DNA from: Dromiciops gliroides | Taxonomy: Eukaryota; Chordata; Mammalia; Microbiotheria; Microbiotheriidae | Length of the DNA stretch: 64,000 nucleotides | Reading direction: 5' to 3' | NCBI RefSeq assembly: GCF_019393635.1 | Contig: NC_057864.1 | Span: 88,674,382-88,738,381 of the forward strand | Shown: positions 35,934 to 48,418 of the stretch, in pieces | Layout: every line of letters starts with the position of its first letter | How positions within the stretch are numbered: position 1 is the first letter of the stretch | The notes under the pieces: model-generated | Seen by the model: the letters and a program-made list of their open reading frames with translations, nothing else | The model's database searches: none | What the model was told of the DNA's origin: nothing | Made by a program: the position numbers and the translations under genes

Positions 35934-37050
35934 CTACTTTATACCAGGTACTGTACTAAGCTTCAGGACACAAAAATTAGCAAAAGACAGTCCCAGATGT
36001 CAAGGAGCTTAGAATCTAACCATAAGACTACCACAGGGCCAACTAAGTAGCCTGCTTAGTAACAAGGCAATTGAGTAAATAACTTGTTTCTACAGATCAG
36101 ACTTCTCATATTGCCATTTCTTTAAGGTGTACTACTTCTACAATCAGCTAATTTCATCCATTTTATCTTGCTTCTTATTAGCTCCAATTTTAGAGGATGA
36201 CAATTTTAGCTCCTTAATATCTAGGGATATGCATTTTCCCACACCCCCCGATCAATACTCACAAACCACCTGTTTAATAATTTGGCCTAGTATTATATAA
36301 GGGATTGAGGTAAAAACTACTGATGTGTAGTTTCTAGAATCTATTCTTTGCCTTAGAAAAATCAAAACACTTATTCTCCAATCTCCTGGGTACTTCTATT
36401 TTTCATCATTCCTAAAAAGGGTGTTCCCAGTATCTCATCTTCAAAATCCTTCAAGACCAGAGCTGAACCTAGACAGCTATCTTATTTAAAGGTGCTCCTT
36501 TATTACCTTCTCATTTATCTACCATTGCAATTTCTTCTTTACATTGTTCTAACACTTCCAGTTTAAATGCCAGTATCTTTGACCAAAGGGAATAGGAACA
36601 AAAGGGTTCTGTTTTATGTTAGCAAGGTACCATTACATACCTGCAAGAAGCAGGCCTTCTTTTTCTTGTTCTCCCCAAATATAACTTAAAAGAGATACTA
36701 TATGATCCCTTAGCAGTTTTTTTCCCCTGAGTCCTTTGGGCAGGGCTCATTTGGGGGCCCTTAGCTCTTTATATAAATCCTTGATGGATGCAACTCTCTA
36801 ACCTTCCTGAATGTCCATTTTCCAATGTCCAGGAATTCTGGACTTCTTTTAAATCCACTTCTTTAAAAAAACAAAAACAAAACCTTTCAAATTCCCCCTG
36901 GATACCGTTTATGAAAGAGATCTCCAAATGACCCTTCTCCGGAGAGGCCCTTTCCCTACTCCAGTTGCTCAAAGCACTATCTGCCACATATAATAAAGGG
37001 GAGTGCCAGTTCCTATTTCCCCTTCCCCAACTGATCAATTAAGAGAGCAC
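35934..37050 (-). mobile_element. L2 and L3/CR1 remnants in GLRX2 intron 1
   Basis: 35930-36020 is an antisense L2 3' end ('cacctactttataccaggta'). About 36050-36480 contains the L3/CR1-like 'taataatttggcctagtatt' and 'gggattgaggtaaaaactac'. The rest to 37050 is unassigned, with no exon. Confidence 0.5.
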
Positions 37051-37054
37051 ATAA

Positions 37055-37225
37055 AGAATTGTAATAATAGCTAGCACTTTAATGCCACAAATTGTTCTGC
37101 AAAAATGATCTCATTTTATCCCCAAAACAATCCTGGGAAGGTTATTATCCTCATTTCACTAATGAGGAAAAGACAGAGGTTAGGTGACTTGCCCAGGATC
37201 ACACAGCCAGCGTCTAGCCAAATTT
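37055..37225 (-). mobile_element. MIR SINE, antisense
   Basis: 'aataatagctagcactttaa', then 'taggtgacttgcccaggatc' and 'acacagccagcg'. Confidence 0.75.
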
Positions 37226-37499
37226 GCGAACCTTCCAGACTCTTAGAAGGGTTTTACAAACTCTAAAGTGATATATAAACTCTAGCTACCGTGGTGCTAG
37301 CTGGCTTTTCTTTTTAGAGGGTGATGGTGGTGAGGTGTAGTTAAACTCCTATAAGAAAACTAAACTTCCTTCCTCCCATCTCTTCCTTCTTAGGTCACTG
37401 GTGAAAAAAAATGAAGAGTGGGCAAAAGCTGGTCACTCTTCTTCCCCTACTTGTATTGGGAGTTCTTAGTCGCCCAAAAGCCCAGAGAATAGATCTTGA

Positions 37500-38430
37500 G
37501 GGTGGTGGCGCCCCGACCCCCACCCCCGCTGTTTCTGGCGTCCTGAGGAAAGGGGTGAGAAGATTTCTGCCTAGGGGAGAAAGGGCGCCCCCCCACCACC
37601 ACGTCAGAACCTCTACGTGAACAAACCCCCAATTGTGTAGCCACCTTCTCCGCCCCCCCCCCCCCACAACGCCAGGACGGTCTCCTCATCCTACCCCCAC
37701 CCTCAGGCCCCAGAGCTGCAAGCCCAGTTCTCCCCCATCGACGTTGGGGCCGCTCGCCCCGAGGCACCGCACGCCTTCTCCGCCCCCACTCCCTCTCCCT
37801 GCACCGTACCCGACCGTGACTGAGACGTTCGAGCGCCAGCGGCTCCGGGCGAGGAGCCGGGCCCCTGCGATAGCGGCCGCTCTGAGCAAGGACATGGCCC
37901 GAGAGGGGACCGGGCCCCTCCGCCGGCGGCGAGACCTCCCCTCCCCAGGGTCCCGGGAACCGGTCGAGCCGGTGGTTGGAGGAAATCTCTCTCCCCCCAC
38001 CCCCCCCCTTCCTCAGCAGGCCGAGCGCGTCAGAGGAAGCGGACGCCCCGCCCCCAGGCCCTGATGGTCGTGCTGTGACCGGTCTCACCAGCGCCGCCGT
38101 CCCCGCGGGTGAGCGGCTCGGTGTCACCACGGCTCTGTCCAGCCTCGCCCACGCTTCTCCCCGCGCCCGCGGTGCCGCGACCCGTAGGCTGCGCCTGCCC
38201 GGCATGGCAGGCGCGGGCGCAGTGGGTGCCGCGGGTACTTCGCCTTCGCCGCCTTCTCCGGTGTGTCCGGCGGGGGACGGCTGGCGGGAAGCGAGCTTCC
38301 TGTTTCGGCCAGTGTCTTTCTCCCTCGTCCGGCCGGTCTTTATCGCGATTTGAGCTCGGTCCTGGATGGGTTGTGAGGCGGGGAGACCCTCACCGGAGGC
38401 GAGGACGGAGTCCGGGGCTGGTGATCTTGA
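37500..38430. promoter_or_regulatory. GLRX2: GLRX2 CpG-island promoter
   Basis: Sharp rise in GC and CpG over exon 1 and upstream of it, in an otherwise AT-rich region, with C-runs near 37653-37669. No TATA box stands out on the - strand upstream of the start codon, fitting a housekeeping CpG promoter. Open frames on both strands here are explained by lack of AT-rich stops. Confidence 0.75.
37810..37895 (-). CDS. GLRX2: GLRX2 exon 1, mitochondrial presequence
   Basis: 86 coding bases; donor 'gtacgg' after 'gtcgg'. It encodes MSLLRAAAIAGARLLARSRW RSNVSVTV plus two bases of a Gly codon. The stretch is rich in Arg, Ala and Leu with no acidic residue, as expected for a mitochondrial import signal, and is equivalent to human MIWRRAALAGTRLVWSRSGS. 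An in-frame upstream ATG exists near 38000, but its extension is acidic and proline-rich, so I chose the inner ATG. Total predicted protein is 154 residues against 164 in human; the human alanine-rich run is missing. Confidence 0.88.
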
Positions 38431-39890
38431 GACCCAAGCCTACAACTCAGCTGCAGCCACTGTATGCAGCCAAGAGCCCGGGCTTGGGGCTAGAGAAGAA
38501 TAATACTTTGAAAAAGCCCATCATCAAAATTAAATGTTAATCTTTTGGTTTTGCAAAACATTTCCCCGATTTCCCTTTCCTTGTCCCGCCCGCATAACAT
38601 TTTCTAAAGAAGAAAAAACAAACCAAACATCAATATACCAATATGGGTAATGTTTGACCACCTCACCTGTTAGCACTTCTTCGCGCTTCGCACAATACCA
38701 GGCACCTAGAAAGAAGGGGCTTAATAAATACTGCTTGTTTGCTTGGGAACCTAACCTGTTCTTTAGAACTCAGCATTCATTTTCTTTCTATGGGGGTTAG
38801 GGGTGGGGGTAAGACGAGAGCGGGGTGGGAACACAACCAATTGTCTATATTGGCCCTTGACATACTATCGCAATTAATTTAAACGTCATTTCCCAAGCCA
38901 AGCAATAATGATAACAGCCCTTTGGGCTTTATACATTACTCATCTACATAATTACAGTGATGTTCTTCGACATACTTTGCATTTTGCCTATAAGGCAATT
39001 ATCTATATAACTTGCTTTCCAAGACATAATCCAAGGGCTTTATGGAAGCCAATGGCAGAATTGTCCCTGAAATTTCAGAAGCACTGAATGGAATCAGATG
39101 GATTGTTTTATTCTTCGTGCTAAAATAGCGGTGGTTTATAATTCAAATTGCCACGGTACAAATCAGAACTCTGTTTCTGTTTGGGTTCTTTATTTTGATA
39201 CTGCACAGCAACCTATAAAGCACAGGCTATGTAACAGAAATACTTCCAAGGGTCTGTGATTTCACTGTCACCCCCAGTACTACCACCCAGGTGGTGGAAT
39301 ACAGTTGGAGAATGAAACAGGCTGTCAGATGTGGTCAACCTGTTGGGTTGTTTTCCTGAATTTTACTTTGTAATAAGGGAGGGTTCTGTTGGAACTCACT
39401 GAGAAATGACAACAATGAGGGGAGGGAGAGAACCATGCTTTAATAAATATTAAATACACTAGAGGAAGGGAGGTCAGACTTTTTATCTTCCAATTCTAAA
39501 TCCTATGATTCTATGAACCTAAAGGTTGAGAATGGGGACTTCACAGTAATTACATAGCTGAGTACTGTATAAAAAAATGTAGCATCATTTTGCTTGAGAA
39601 TGGGGTCAGTTCTTAAAAAGTTGTATGTTGTAGATAATGCCTAGGTTAAGAGCAGGGTTTTTCAGGTAATTGGTTATTTCAGTACCTTTATATTTGTGTC
39701 TCTATTTCAAGGAAAGGTAGTTCATTCCTAAAATTTGCATACATTTACACCAATAGCTTCTTTTTCATATTTTCCTCAGAATAATAGGGCAGCTACTAGA
39801 GTAGGGTTTTTTGTTTGTTTGTTTTAATAATATGTCTGATTGCTATCAGAGCATATTAAGTTTCTGGGTTCTTCAGTTACCCTGTACCAT
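38431..39890. other. Intergenic, mostly unique
   Basis: Between GLRX2 and CDC73. An L2 3' end lies at about 38665-38742 (+; 'ggggcttaataaatactgct'). Nothing else was recognised. Confidence 0.5.
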
Positions 39891-39894
39891 AAAC

Positions 39895-40665
39895 ATGGAG
39901 TGTATAGAATGTTAAAGGAGAACTAGCACCTCGGGTGTGAGGACTTGGCTGAGCCCTTTTCAGGGCTGCTTTCTACCTTTGGTGTTCAGTCAGTCACCCA
40001 ACTTTCACCTGTAGCTCCCAAGAAGGTGTAGTATGCGCAGTGGCCATACCCCAGGTAAACCTCAAGCCAACCGCTAAAGCTGACTGAGGGTAACTGACAG
40101 GCCTCAAACCTGTTGATGAGCTAAAGGGATGTCTACCCCAAGCATGTGAAGACCTCCCCAACCCCATTACTCTCCCACCCCATAGAAATAGGCAGGTGTG
40201 GGGACAGCTAGGTGGGGCAGTGGATAAAGCACTGGCCTTGGATTCAGGAGGACCTGAGTTCAAATCCAGCCTCAGATACTTGACATTTACTAGCTGTGTG
40301 ACCCTGGGTAAGTCACTTAACCTTCATTGCCCCCCCCCCAAAAAAAAGAAACAGGAAAAAAAAATAGGCAGGTGAGAAAAATTTGTTCCAACAGCCATGA
40401 AGTTGACTAAACGCGGGCACTGTGGAGTACTTAGTAGTACTTGGTCAGACATCTAAGATGCCAAGGGCATCCACTGCAACCCAGATCATTGCCATTTCTC
40501 CTGACTTTTATCCTGCCATTGGAATTCAATGACTGAAAGAGAGTGAGGCTAACTTTCTGCAATTTTGCCTTACTTAAATCCAATTCACACACAAGACATC
40601 AGCTCATGATGTCACTGGTCCTCTTCAGACAACAAAGGACAAACAACAACCTGTAAACATAATTT
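39895..40665 (-). mobile_element. RTE-derived marsupial repeat (MAR4-like), split by a SINE
   Basis: Reading the - strand it starts 'caggttgttgtttgtccttt' (40660) and shares 'gtgaattggatttaa' and 'agcctcactctct' with 28604-28880. It continues past the SINE with 'cttgggagctacaggtgaaa'. Family name from memory. Confidence 0.5.
40199..40361 (+). mobile_element. CORE-SINE inside the RTE-like repeat
   Basis: Sense copy with perfect duplication 'aaataggcaggtg' at 40186-40198 and 40362-40374. Confidence 0.9.
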
Positions 40666-40669
40666 AGTA

Positions 40670-41128
40670 ACATCCAATAAAGTCAGTAAGCATTATTAAG
40701 TACCTGCTGTGTGCCAGACACTGGAATTTAGAATTTAGATTATAAAAATAATATACTTGTTGCGATAATTTTCATGAGTCAACATAATGGTATTTAGAGC
40801 ATTATGCTACAAGAAAAATTGCATTTAGAATAATTTTAACTAATACTTTTAAGATTATGTGGTTTTCTCTTTTTTAATACATAAAAAGAACATGAAAGTT
40901 AGCCCTAAATACTAACACATTCATGTTAACTAGTGTCTTGGGCTGTTGTATTAAATATCAGTCAAAAAAACCCTAGAAGTCCTGTTGGTCCAACCTGCTA
41001 TCCACTGTAAGAATTAAATAATGGAAATGGCAGCTTATGATTTGGCATTATCTAGTAAAGAAAATGAAACTGTGTGTAGGGAATAGGCAGCAATATTCCT
41101 AAATATAGTCTTGAAATGAGAGCTGAAC
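40670..41128. other. Intergenic with L2 scrap
   Basis: About 40680-40725 is an antisense L2 3' end ('gtacctgctgtgtgccagac'). The rest is unassigned. Confidence 0.45.
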
Positions 41129-41737
41129 TGTGCAATAAAATAATGGAATTTGGCAGATGGCCAGGGGTCCCACCTAATTGATTTAGTATTATTTGAATTG
41201 GGTAAGAATGAGAAACTGGCTAAGTACCTACTTAAGGATGATTGGATGGGGACCATACCTGGCTGGCCCTGAGTGACATATTGGTGTACAACTGACATCA
41301 GCAAGAGACCACTCTCAACCAGTCAGCTTGAAGGACCTCCCCTTTGGGGGAAGAAGAGAGGAACTAGGAAGGAGATGCTCGATCATAGAGGAAGTCCTTT
41401 TTTTTTTTTGGTGAGGAAGAGGCTCATGGCGGCAGAGGGAGAACAGGAGTATCCCTTGTCATTCGGGACATCAGTTTGGTGGTGAGAGATTTCATGTGGG
41501 CTGCTAGGAAAGGAAATTGATTTCTTTCTCTCTGGCTATACCAAATTAGATCTAAGCTAGGACTTCCATGCTATAAGGAATCTGTTCTCAATCTCTCTTC
41601 AATAATTTATATATATTTTAATAAATCTTTAAAAGCCTAAACTCTTGCTGAATTTATCAGTGATTTTAGCCAGCTTCACCCCACCCCAAGACTGGGGTGG
41701 GGCAGATTAGGACCCACCATTTAGATTTTAAACAACA
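41129..41737 (+). mobile_element. Solo LTR of an endogenous retrovirus, family A
   Basis: About 609 bases, TG...CA, with near-identical 4-base flanks (gaac and caac). It shares ordered blocks with 18770-19398: 'tggaatttggcag', 'ggccctgagtgac', 'gaaggacctcc'. A 3' signal region 'ttttaataaatcttt' precedes 'actcttgctgaa', text also seen in family B. Fossil, no internal region. Confidence 0.6.
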
Positions 41738-41764
41738 CAACTGCATATATTTATAAAGTGCCCA

Positions 41765-42595
41765 GGGCCAGCCATGTCAGTCAATTATTATTTATAAAGT
41801 GTCTATGTGACAAGGCATGGTGCTAAATGATGGGGATGCAAAAAAAGAGTAATCAATATTCCCTACTTTCAAGCTCACAATATAATGGGGAAGACAACAA
41901 GCAAATAAATATGTACAAATGAACTATGTACAGGTTAAATAAGAAGTAATTAATGGAGAGAAGGCACTAGAATTAAGAGGAATTGGTAAGGTTTCCTGAA
42001 GAAGGTTGAATTTTAGTTGGGATTTGAAGGAAGTCAGGAGGCCAAGAATGGAGAACAACTAGAGAAAATTCTGAGATAATATTTTGTTGGAGAAATGGCA
42101 AGGAGACTGGTTTTTGGATCAAAGAACATGTGGGAGAACATAAGATATTTTAAAAACAACAAAACTAAAGGGACAGTAACTAGGTTATGAAGGACTTTAA
42201 ACACTAAACAGAGACTTATTGTTTTTGATCCTAGAGGTGATAGGGAACCACCACCACAGATTATTGAGCAGAGGGATGACATGGTCAGATCTGAGCTTTA
42301 GGAAAATCAATTTGGCCCTAGTGGAGGATGGACCAGAGTGGGGAGAGACTTGTGATAGGGAGACCAACAAGCAGGCTATTGCAGTAGTCCAGGTGTGAGG
42401 TAATGAGGGCCTACACCAAGCTGGTGGCAGTATTAGGAGAGAAGGGGATACATTGAAGAGATGTTACAAAGGTAAAATTAACATGCCCTGGCAATAGATT
42501 GGATATGGAGGGTAAAAGATGGCGAACAGTTGAGGATGACACCTAAGTTGTGTAGGTGACAAATTTTAATTGGGGAGTGTTAATTAGGTAGCTTG
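41765..42595 (-). mobile_element. LINE-2 3' region, antisense
   Basis: Follows antisense L2 in order: 'tttataaagtgtctatgtga', 'aggcactagaattaagagga', 'aggttatgaaggactttaaa', 'ctattgcagtagtccaggtg', 'agattggatatggagggtaa'. About 830 bases in one piece. Confidence 0.75.
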
Positions 42596-42599
42596 AAAT

Positions 42600-43100
42600 A
42601 TTGGGGCAAGGAAGGAAATTAACAGTCTCTTTCAAAAACAGAACAGTTTATTAACAAGAACAAACTTAAAAACACAAGTAAGATTAGTAGAATTAAGGGA
42701 AAGGGGAAAAAAAAAAAGGAATGGGGAAAGGAAAACAATATGACCTGAATCACACCACCGCCCAGGGCTCAGCAGAACATACAGTTGTGTCCTATCTCTT
42801 TCCAGCTCCAACACCAGAATAGTGAGTCTCCTCTCTTCTCTTTACCAGCAATCCCCAGGCTCCCAGGAAACAGGGCGGACAGACACACAGCTCCAAGCTA
42901 ATTGTCTGGCAGCCCTGATTGACAGAATTAATGAGTTGCTCTAGAACTGCCAGCCCTCCTTCAACTTCCGGATGCCGGAGGTCACCTGACTGCCCTCACC
43001 CAGCTTCCAGTCATGGTGGCACTGCCCCTGAGCGAGGTCAGGGCTCATGGGATTTCTAATTTTAGGCAAAGATGGGGTCATGGAAACCTCAAATCACAAT
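42600..43100 (-). mobile_element. Possible solo LTR, antisense
   Basis: Abruptly replaces the L2 and has the antisense of an LTR-like 3' signal ('gaacagtttattaacaagaa') near its left edge, followed by GC-richer text. Ends and duplication were not found, so this is tentative. Confidence 0.35.
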
Positions 43101-45285
43101 TAATTCTTTATAGTTGTGAACCCGAAGAACTGGGAAGATGGTCTTCACTGCTCTTCTGGATGCCCTCTGACTTTCCTGGAGGGGGGTGTGGGGTATGTGA
43201 TAGAAACGCCCCCTAGAGCCTGAAGCCTGGAATTCATACATTGGAAGTTTCCTGGTTTCTGTAGCCTCTGATCAGGTGGGTCTTCCCAAAATGGCCATCT
43301 TAGAAGAGGGCCCAGGCCCTTTCCAGACTGTATACTGAAAGTACAAGGCATAACTTTGTCTTTTCCTTTCTGACCTTTCAGCTTCTTTTTGTGTTGTCTT
43401 CCTCCATTAGAATGTATATTTCTTGAGAACAGGGATTTGTCCTTCCACTTTGTTTTTGTATCTCCTACACTTAGTAATTGCTTAATAAATGGTTGTTGAG
43501 ATGCTTGTGGAGTGACTCCTCAGTGAAGAGGAAGGCAGGGGGAGGTTCTATGGAATTAGGCCTGAAAGTGTCATAACTTTTATCACCTCATTTCCCTGAT
43601 GGATGTTATAGAGATACTCAAATATAAAAGGAATTAACTGAATGTACAGTAGAACAAACTACATCAGCTTTTTTCTGACCTCCACCTGGCATCATCTCCT
43701 ATTCAAAAACATTCCTATAGCCAAAAAATGTATGTTTTCTAATTGCAAAGACTTTATAGGCTTAAGAAATAATAATTTTTAAAATGCCTTCTATTAGGAG
43801 ATGGGAAGAATTTTTTTAAAGATCATTTAAAGAATTGAATGAAAATTGATATACAGTGCCACCTGGTGTTCAAAGTGTAGTATTGATTATTACATTTATT
43901 CTCTGGATCTTTCCCCTTCATCATTACGTCACCAATATTAATTAACCAGTCCCTTATTTTCTTTTGTCAAGAGAATAAAATACTGATTGGATTGTTATTT
44001 TTTAATTCAAAGAGGAAAAGAATGAGGAAAGAGTCTAGAAATAAAAGAAATGTTAGTTTAGTTGATATGATTTTGTCCTAGATGGGACACTGGAACTTAT
44101 CTTACCTCTCAGAATTCTCTCTTGGTAATTGATCACAAATTCAAGAAATACTAATTCAGTTATGAAAATGGGAGGCACAATTATCTCTATATTTAACATT
44201 CATAAATTGCATTAAATCTTATTTTTAAAATCAAGCTACATGTACCATATCGAATTTCATAAATCTATTATTATTATCATCACCATCATCACCATCATTA
44301 TCATTAGCTTGTTTCTGAAGATTAAAAGTACTTATGTGACACAGTGGAGTTTTTTACAAAGGAATGTTTACTTCAAAAGGTATATCACAAATAACTAAAT
44401 ATACTCCCTCTAATTTGTGGGAGGTATAATCCCAGCCCTCTTTTTGTGCTACCTCCGTCTTTGGAGAATGGAAAGGGATTAGGTTCATAGTTTAGCTCAG
44501 TTCCCTTAAAACATACTCACCATTCCAAATTTTAAAACCCCATTAGGCATCGAATGCCAGGAACCCTGGCTTCTCAAGGTTCTCATGTTGAGATGGCTGG
44601 ATGTGGCACCACCTATAATCCTGGCTCCAAGGTCTCTATGGTTCAAATTCCTGCAATGGGGATCACCTTTGGCCTGCTGAAACCTAGGAAGAAATACAAA
44701 GTTGAAACAAACACCCCTAGGCCCATTTCTTACTAAACTAAGGGCAAGTGTCTCTACCCTCTTATTACTTTTTTTCATGATATCAACACTAGGAGCAGCA
44801 GATAGAAGAGTCAAAAAGATGGGGGAAAGAAAGTGAATCCCTGGTGAGTGTGCTTCTTTTAAAGACAGACTGCTGGCCAGTCAAGGAGGCTACCCTCACC
44901 TACATGGTATTGGCAGAGTAGGCTCCACCTTCAGCAAACTAGGCATACTCAAAAGCCTTACTTTTCTTCATACTGAATGACTTTATTATTCTTCATACTG
45001 AATTAGCTAAGTTTATATGAATAAGTGGTTTCCATCACAGATATACAATAGGATAGGGTCATTATGGAAAATCATACTCAATCAAATTACACTAGAGGTT
45101 TTGGATAGTGGCAATATTCATTCATTTGTTTTAAAGTATTTGTAATAATCTGAGCCTTCTTGGAGAAAAGAAAAAAATTAAATTAGTTCCACTATAAGTT
45201 CATCTATTGTAGTTTAATTGGACCCTCAAATCTACTCAGCAAGTTCATCTCTAGTTGATTTAAATCAAATTCCCCAAAGTAATTT
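43101..45285. other. Intergenic, little recognised
   Basis: An L2 3' end lies at 43395-43500 (+; 'gaacagggatttgtccttcc'). A mixed (ATT/ATC)n microsatellite lies at about 44266-44307. The frames at 44506-44814 show no recognisable protein. Confidence 0.5.
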
Positions 45286-45289
45286 CAAA

Positions 45290-46110
45290 CATTCTTTCCC
45301 ATCCTCTACCCCCTAGGTCCCTTACTCTGCAGATGACCTTACTTCCCACCTAGCTTGGTGAAATCATGACCATCCAATTTGAGTTCCCTCAGTTTCTTGC
45401 CTCTTGACTGTACAATTCTTCTGCATCTTCACTCTGTTTTTCTTAGAAGAAAAAGTATTCCTCTTGTTTTCCAAAATTAAACCCTCCATTTATGGCCTCA
45501 GTCTCAGCTAGCCCCTCTTCCATCCTCCAGATACTTGCTTTATTATTTCATCTTAGTTTAGTATCAGGGAGAGAGTGTTAGACTTAGGCAGGGAAAACCT
45601 GGGTTTAAATCCTGCCACTGACACTACCTAGCTGTTTGAGTCAGAGGCAGGTGATGTCAAGACTCTAACCTTCTTTTTACTGTTCTTTAAAAAAGGAATC
45701 ATAACTTTTGAGGTCCTTATTTTACAGTTGTGAAGACCAAGTAAGATAATGTATGCATGTAATGTTTGTAAATCTTAAAAGTTCTATATGAATAGGAGCT
45801 GCAACTATCCATCTCTCCTTCTCTAGTGGCTTTTTCCATTCTACTTAAAAACACGGTCAGGTCTTCCATATATTAAAAGAAACTTTCCCATGATCCTATT
45901 GTTCCCTCAAGATAGCATCCCATTTCTAACAAACTACCTGGGAATTACATTTCTATTAATGATATCAGCTGTTCTAGCTCTTAATTGATTTTCCTAAAAT
46001 TGATTCTCTCTGTCCTTGAGTCTAAACCAAAGGATCATTTTTTACTTGCCCCTCTTCTTGTTAAATCTCCTTACTCCAAGTCCTCGCTACACTCTATGTC
46101 ACTGGAAATT
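45290..46110 (+). mobile_element. LINE-2 ORF fragments, sense, with a MIR inside
   Basis: 'ttactctgcagatgacctta' and 'agcccctcttccatcctcca' fit sense L2 ORF2. A MIR occupies about 45562-45810 ('cctgggtttaaatcctgcca'). L2-like text resumes at 45820-46110. Confidence 0.5.
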
Positions 46111-46396
46111 TAAATCAGCTACACTGTTAGAACACATCTCATTTTCTTAAGCTCATTGGCAATGTAAATGATCCCATGAGTCTAGGTGGTCCCCTTGGAT
46201 ATCTAATGGAATTTATGTAACATGAAAAATTGGTGACAAAATTACAATAGCTCAGAGCCCCCAGTTGAAAAATTGCTATCCTTCAGGCAAAGGTGTGGCT
46301 CTCTGGCCTACTTTAAAGTTGTTTATCTCTGTGACTAGACAAGCTTGGGGAGGGAAAATTGGACAAAGCAGACTTTGGTTTTTTTGTTGTTTTTTT

Positions 46397-46565
46397 AACT
46401 TATTTTTAAAAACATTTTTGTTTAAAGTTTTAAGTTCCAAATTCTATTCCCTCCTTCCCTCTCCCTGAGGTAGTAAGCAATCAGATATAGGTTTTACATG
46501 TGCAATTATGTAAAACATTATCATATTGGTCATTTTGTATAAGAAGACTCAAATAAAAGAAAAAA
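46397..46565 (-). mobile_element. L1 3'-end fragment, antisense
   Basis: 'aaagttttaagttccaaatt' and 'taagcaatcagatataggtt' match the other antisense L1 3' ends at about 1280 and 22030. Confidence 0.65.
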
Positions 46566-46857
46566 TGAAAGAAAGTGAAAAATAGAAAGGAGAAGACTTT
46601 TGTACTGAAACTTCCTTGAGTCCTTGAAGAGATGGGTACAACACTAATAGCTTCAGCCTGGTCATCTGCACTGAGATGCCTACAGGAGGGGACCTATGCC
46701 TCTCTTTTCATTTACTTGTTTCTCCTGACGATCTTGTGCTTCTGATTCTTTCTGGATCAGCCTTTGTTCTGGTCAGGGTTGAAGTGGCTGACCCCCATTG
46801 CTGCTGCTGAGCTCTTAAGGTTCCTGATCCTTATTATCAGTCTTTTTCTTGAAGATC

Positions 46858-46889
46858 GTTTGTGTTTGTGTGTGTGTGTGTGTCCTTTT
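46858..46889 (+). repeat. (TG)n microsatellite
   Basis: Short pure TG run; its end is duplicated on the far side of the neighbouring SINE. Confidence 0.8.
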
Positions 46890-47047
46890 GTTTTGTTTTT
46901 TGTCTGTTTTTGTGGAGCAATGGGGGTTAAGTGACTTTCTCAGGGTCACACAGCTAGTAAGTGCCAAGTGTCTGAGGCTACATTTGAACTCAGGTACTCC
47001 TGAATCTAGGGCCGGTGCTTTATCCACTGTGCCACCTAACTGCCTCC
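46890..47047 (-). mobile_element. CORE-SINE at a (TG)n site
   Basis: Antisense copy with duplication 'tgtgtgtgtcctttt' at 46875-46889 and 47048-47062. Confidence 0.88.
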
Positions 47048-47214
47048 TGTGTGTGTCCTTTTAAGAACTCTGGGATGTGATTCAATTTTATCTTGCTACT
47101 CATAAATTTTGATATCCCCAAATCACTTTCAAGGCTCTCTAAAGGGAATTTTTTCTCTTTAAATTACAAATCCTAGGATGCCAAAAAGTTGCCAAACCTA
47201 CTTTTATGTATAGT

Positions 47215-47312
47215 TGTATCTCCCCAAAGATTATAAGTTTCTTGATGGGAGGGACTGTTTCATTTTTGCCCTTATATATTCACTACCCAGCAGAGTCCCT
47301 AGCACTTAATAA
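47215..47312 (+). repeat. L2 3' end
   Basis: 'gattataagtttcttgatgg' to 'agcacttaataaatgttgag' is the usual L2 tail. Confidence 0.65.
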
Positions 47313-47372
47313 ATGTTGAGCTGCTTATCTATATTCCTATATTGTGTGTAAGGTTAGACTAGCTATTCTCTA

Positions 47373-47925
47373 AGCCAGTGGTGTCAATATTGCCATGAAC
47401 ATGTAACGATTGGAATGACACCACCTGCTGGAGACTTACTGTAGAAGAGTTCCACCCATGAAGCGAAGGTGTTTGAGGGCAAGACCAAGAGTCTTTTCTT
47501 TGGAAAAGGAAGTGACGCAGGCTAGTGGGAGGAGGAAGGAAGAGACTGGCGCTCGGTCTCACGCTCTTTCCTCTGGACTCTGGCGGAGAAGGGAGCTAGA
47601 AATGCGCTCTCCCTTTAATAGATAGGAATCTAGGCCTTTCTCTCTCTCTTTATCAAATTCTTATTCTCCTTAATAAACGCTTAAAAGTCTAACTCTTGCT
47701 GAAGCTTATAATTTATTGGCGACCACTCATTAGATATTTTAGACAGACTAGCTAGAATTTTAGCCCTTAACAAACAAAACTCCAGAGTACTGTAGAACCT
47801 CATTAAAACATAATTTGGAAAAGTTTAACAAAATAAATATATAATACAACATAAGTAATTTTAATTTGTGGTTTTCTAAGTCAATATGCAGCCCACTGGG
47901 ATTGAGTTAGCCACAACTGCTCTAA
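47373..47925. repeat. Old interspersed repeat split by an LTR
   Basis: 'ccagtggtgtcaat' before and 'aatatgcagcccactgggat' after the LTR resemble a common marsupial repeat. About 56870-57010 carries similar text ('gatgcatattgacttagaaa'). Confidence 0.4.
47402..47772 (+). mobile_element. Solo LTR of an endogenous retrovirus, family B
   Basis: 371-base TG...CA element with the 4-base duplication 'aaca' (47398-47401, 47773-47776). Start and end match 35462-35929. It also carries 'ccttaataaacgcttaaaag' followed by 'actcttgctgaa', a typical LTR poly(A) signal region. Fossil, no internal region. Confidence 0.7.
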
Positions 47926-48052
47926 ACTATCTGCCACTCCAAGATAATTTCCATCTCATTATTCCTTTATTTATGAGAATGTTTTTTACATGATTATAAT
48001 TATATAACCAGTATATAAACACATTCTGAGATTCCTCACCTCTAAGCCTTTG

Positions 48053-48217
48053 GGTTTTTTTTGTTGGTTTTTTTGTTTGTTTTTGTGGGGCAATTGGGGT
48101 TAAGTGACTTGCCCAAGGTCACACAGCTAGCAAGTGTGAAGTGTCTGAGGCTGGATTTGAACTCAGGTACTCCTAAATCCAGGGCCGGTGCTTTATCCAC
48201 TGCGCCATCTAGCTGCC
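48053..48217 (-). mobile_element. CORE-SINE
   Basis: Antisense copy between 'cctctaagcctttg' (48039-48052) and 'cctctaagtctttg' (48218-48231). Confidence 0.88.
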
Positions 48218-48418
48218 CCTCTAAGTCTTTGTTAACTATTGCTACTGTCTGAAATAACCACCCTCATGATCTCTGATTTTTGAAATCATAGCCATCCTTC
48301 AACTCAAATAAAATATCTTCCTTGAAGCTGTCCATCATCTTATGGAACTTCACCTGTAGGGAATTATACTTCCTTTAAATTCTTTATAACATTTGATGTT
48401 TTTCATATGTATGTATCA

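Larger units (their letters stand above)
30371..37809 (-). other. GLRX2: GLRX2 intron 1
   Basis: About 7.4 kb. It is filled with SINEs, MIR, L3/CR1 and L2 fragments and one solo LTR, listed separately. No further coding exon was seen. Confidence 0.75.

Noticed and set aside
37447-38205. 252-codon open frame on the - strand and overlapping + strand frames in the GLRX2 CpG island
   Set aside because: GC-rich DNA lacks stop codons. The peptides are Arg/Pro/Gly-rich with no family resemblance, and the real exon 1 frame is a different, shorter one.
44506-44814. 102-codon antisense frame as a possible pseudogene
   Set aside because: No similarity to a known protein could be recognised, and no A-tail or duplication indicates retroposition.
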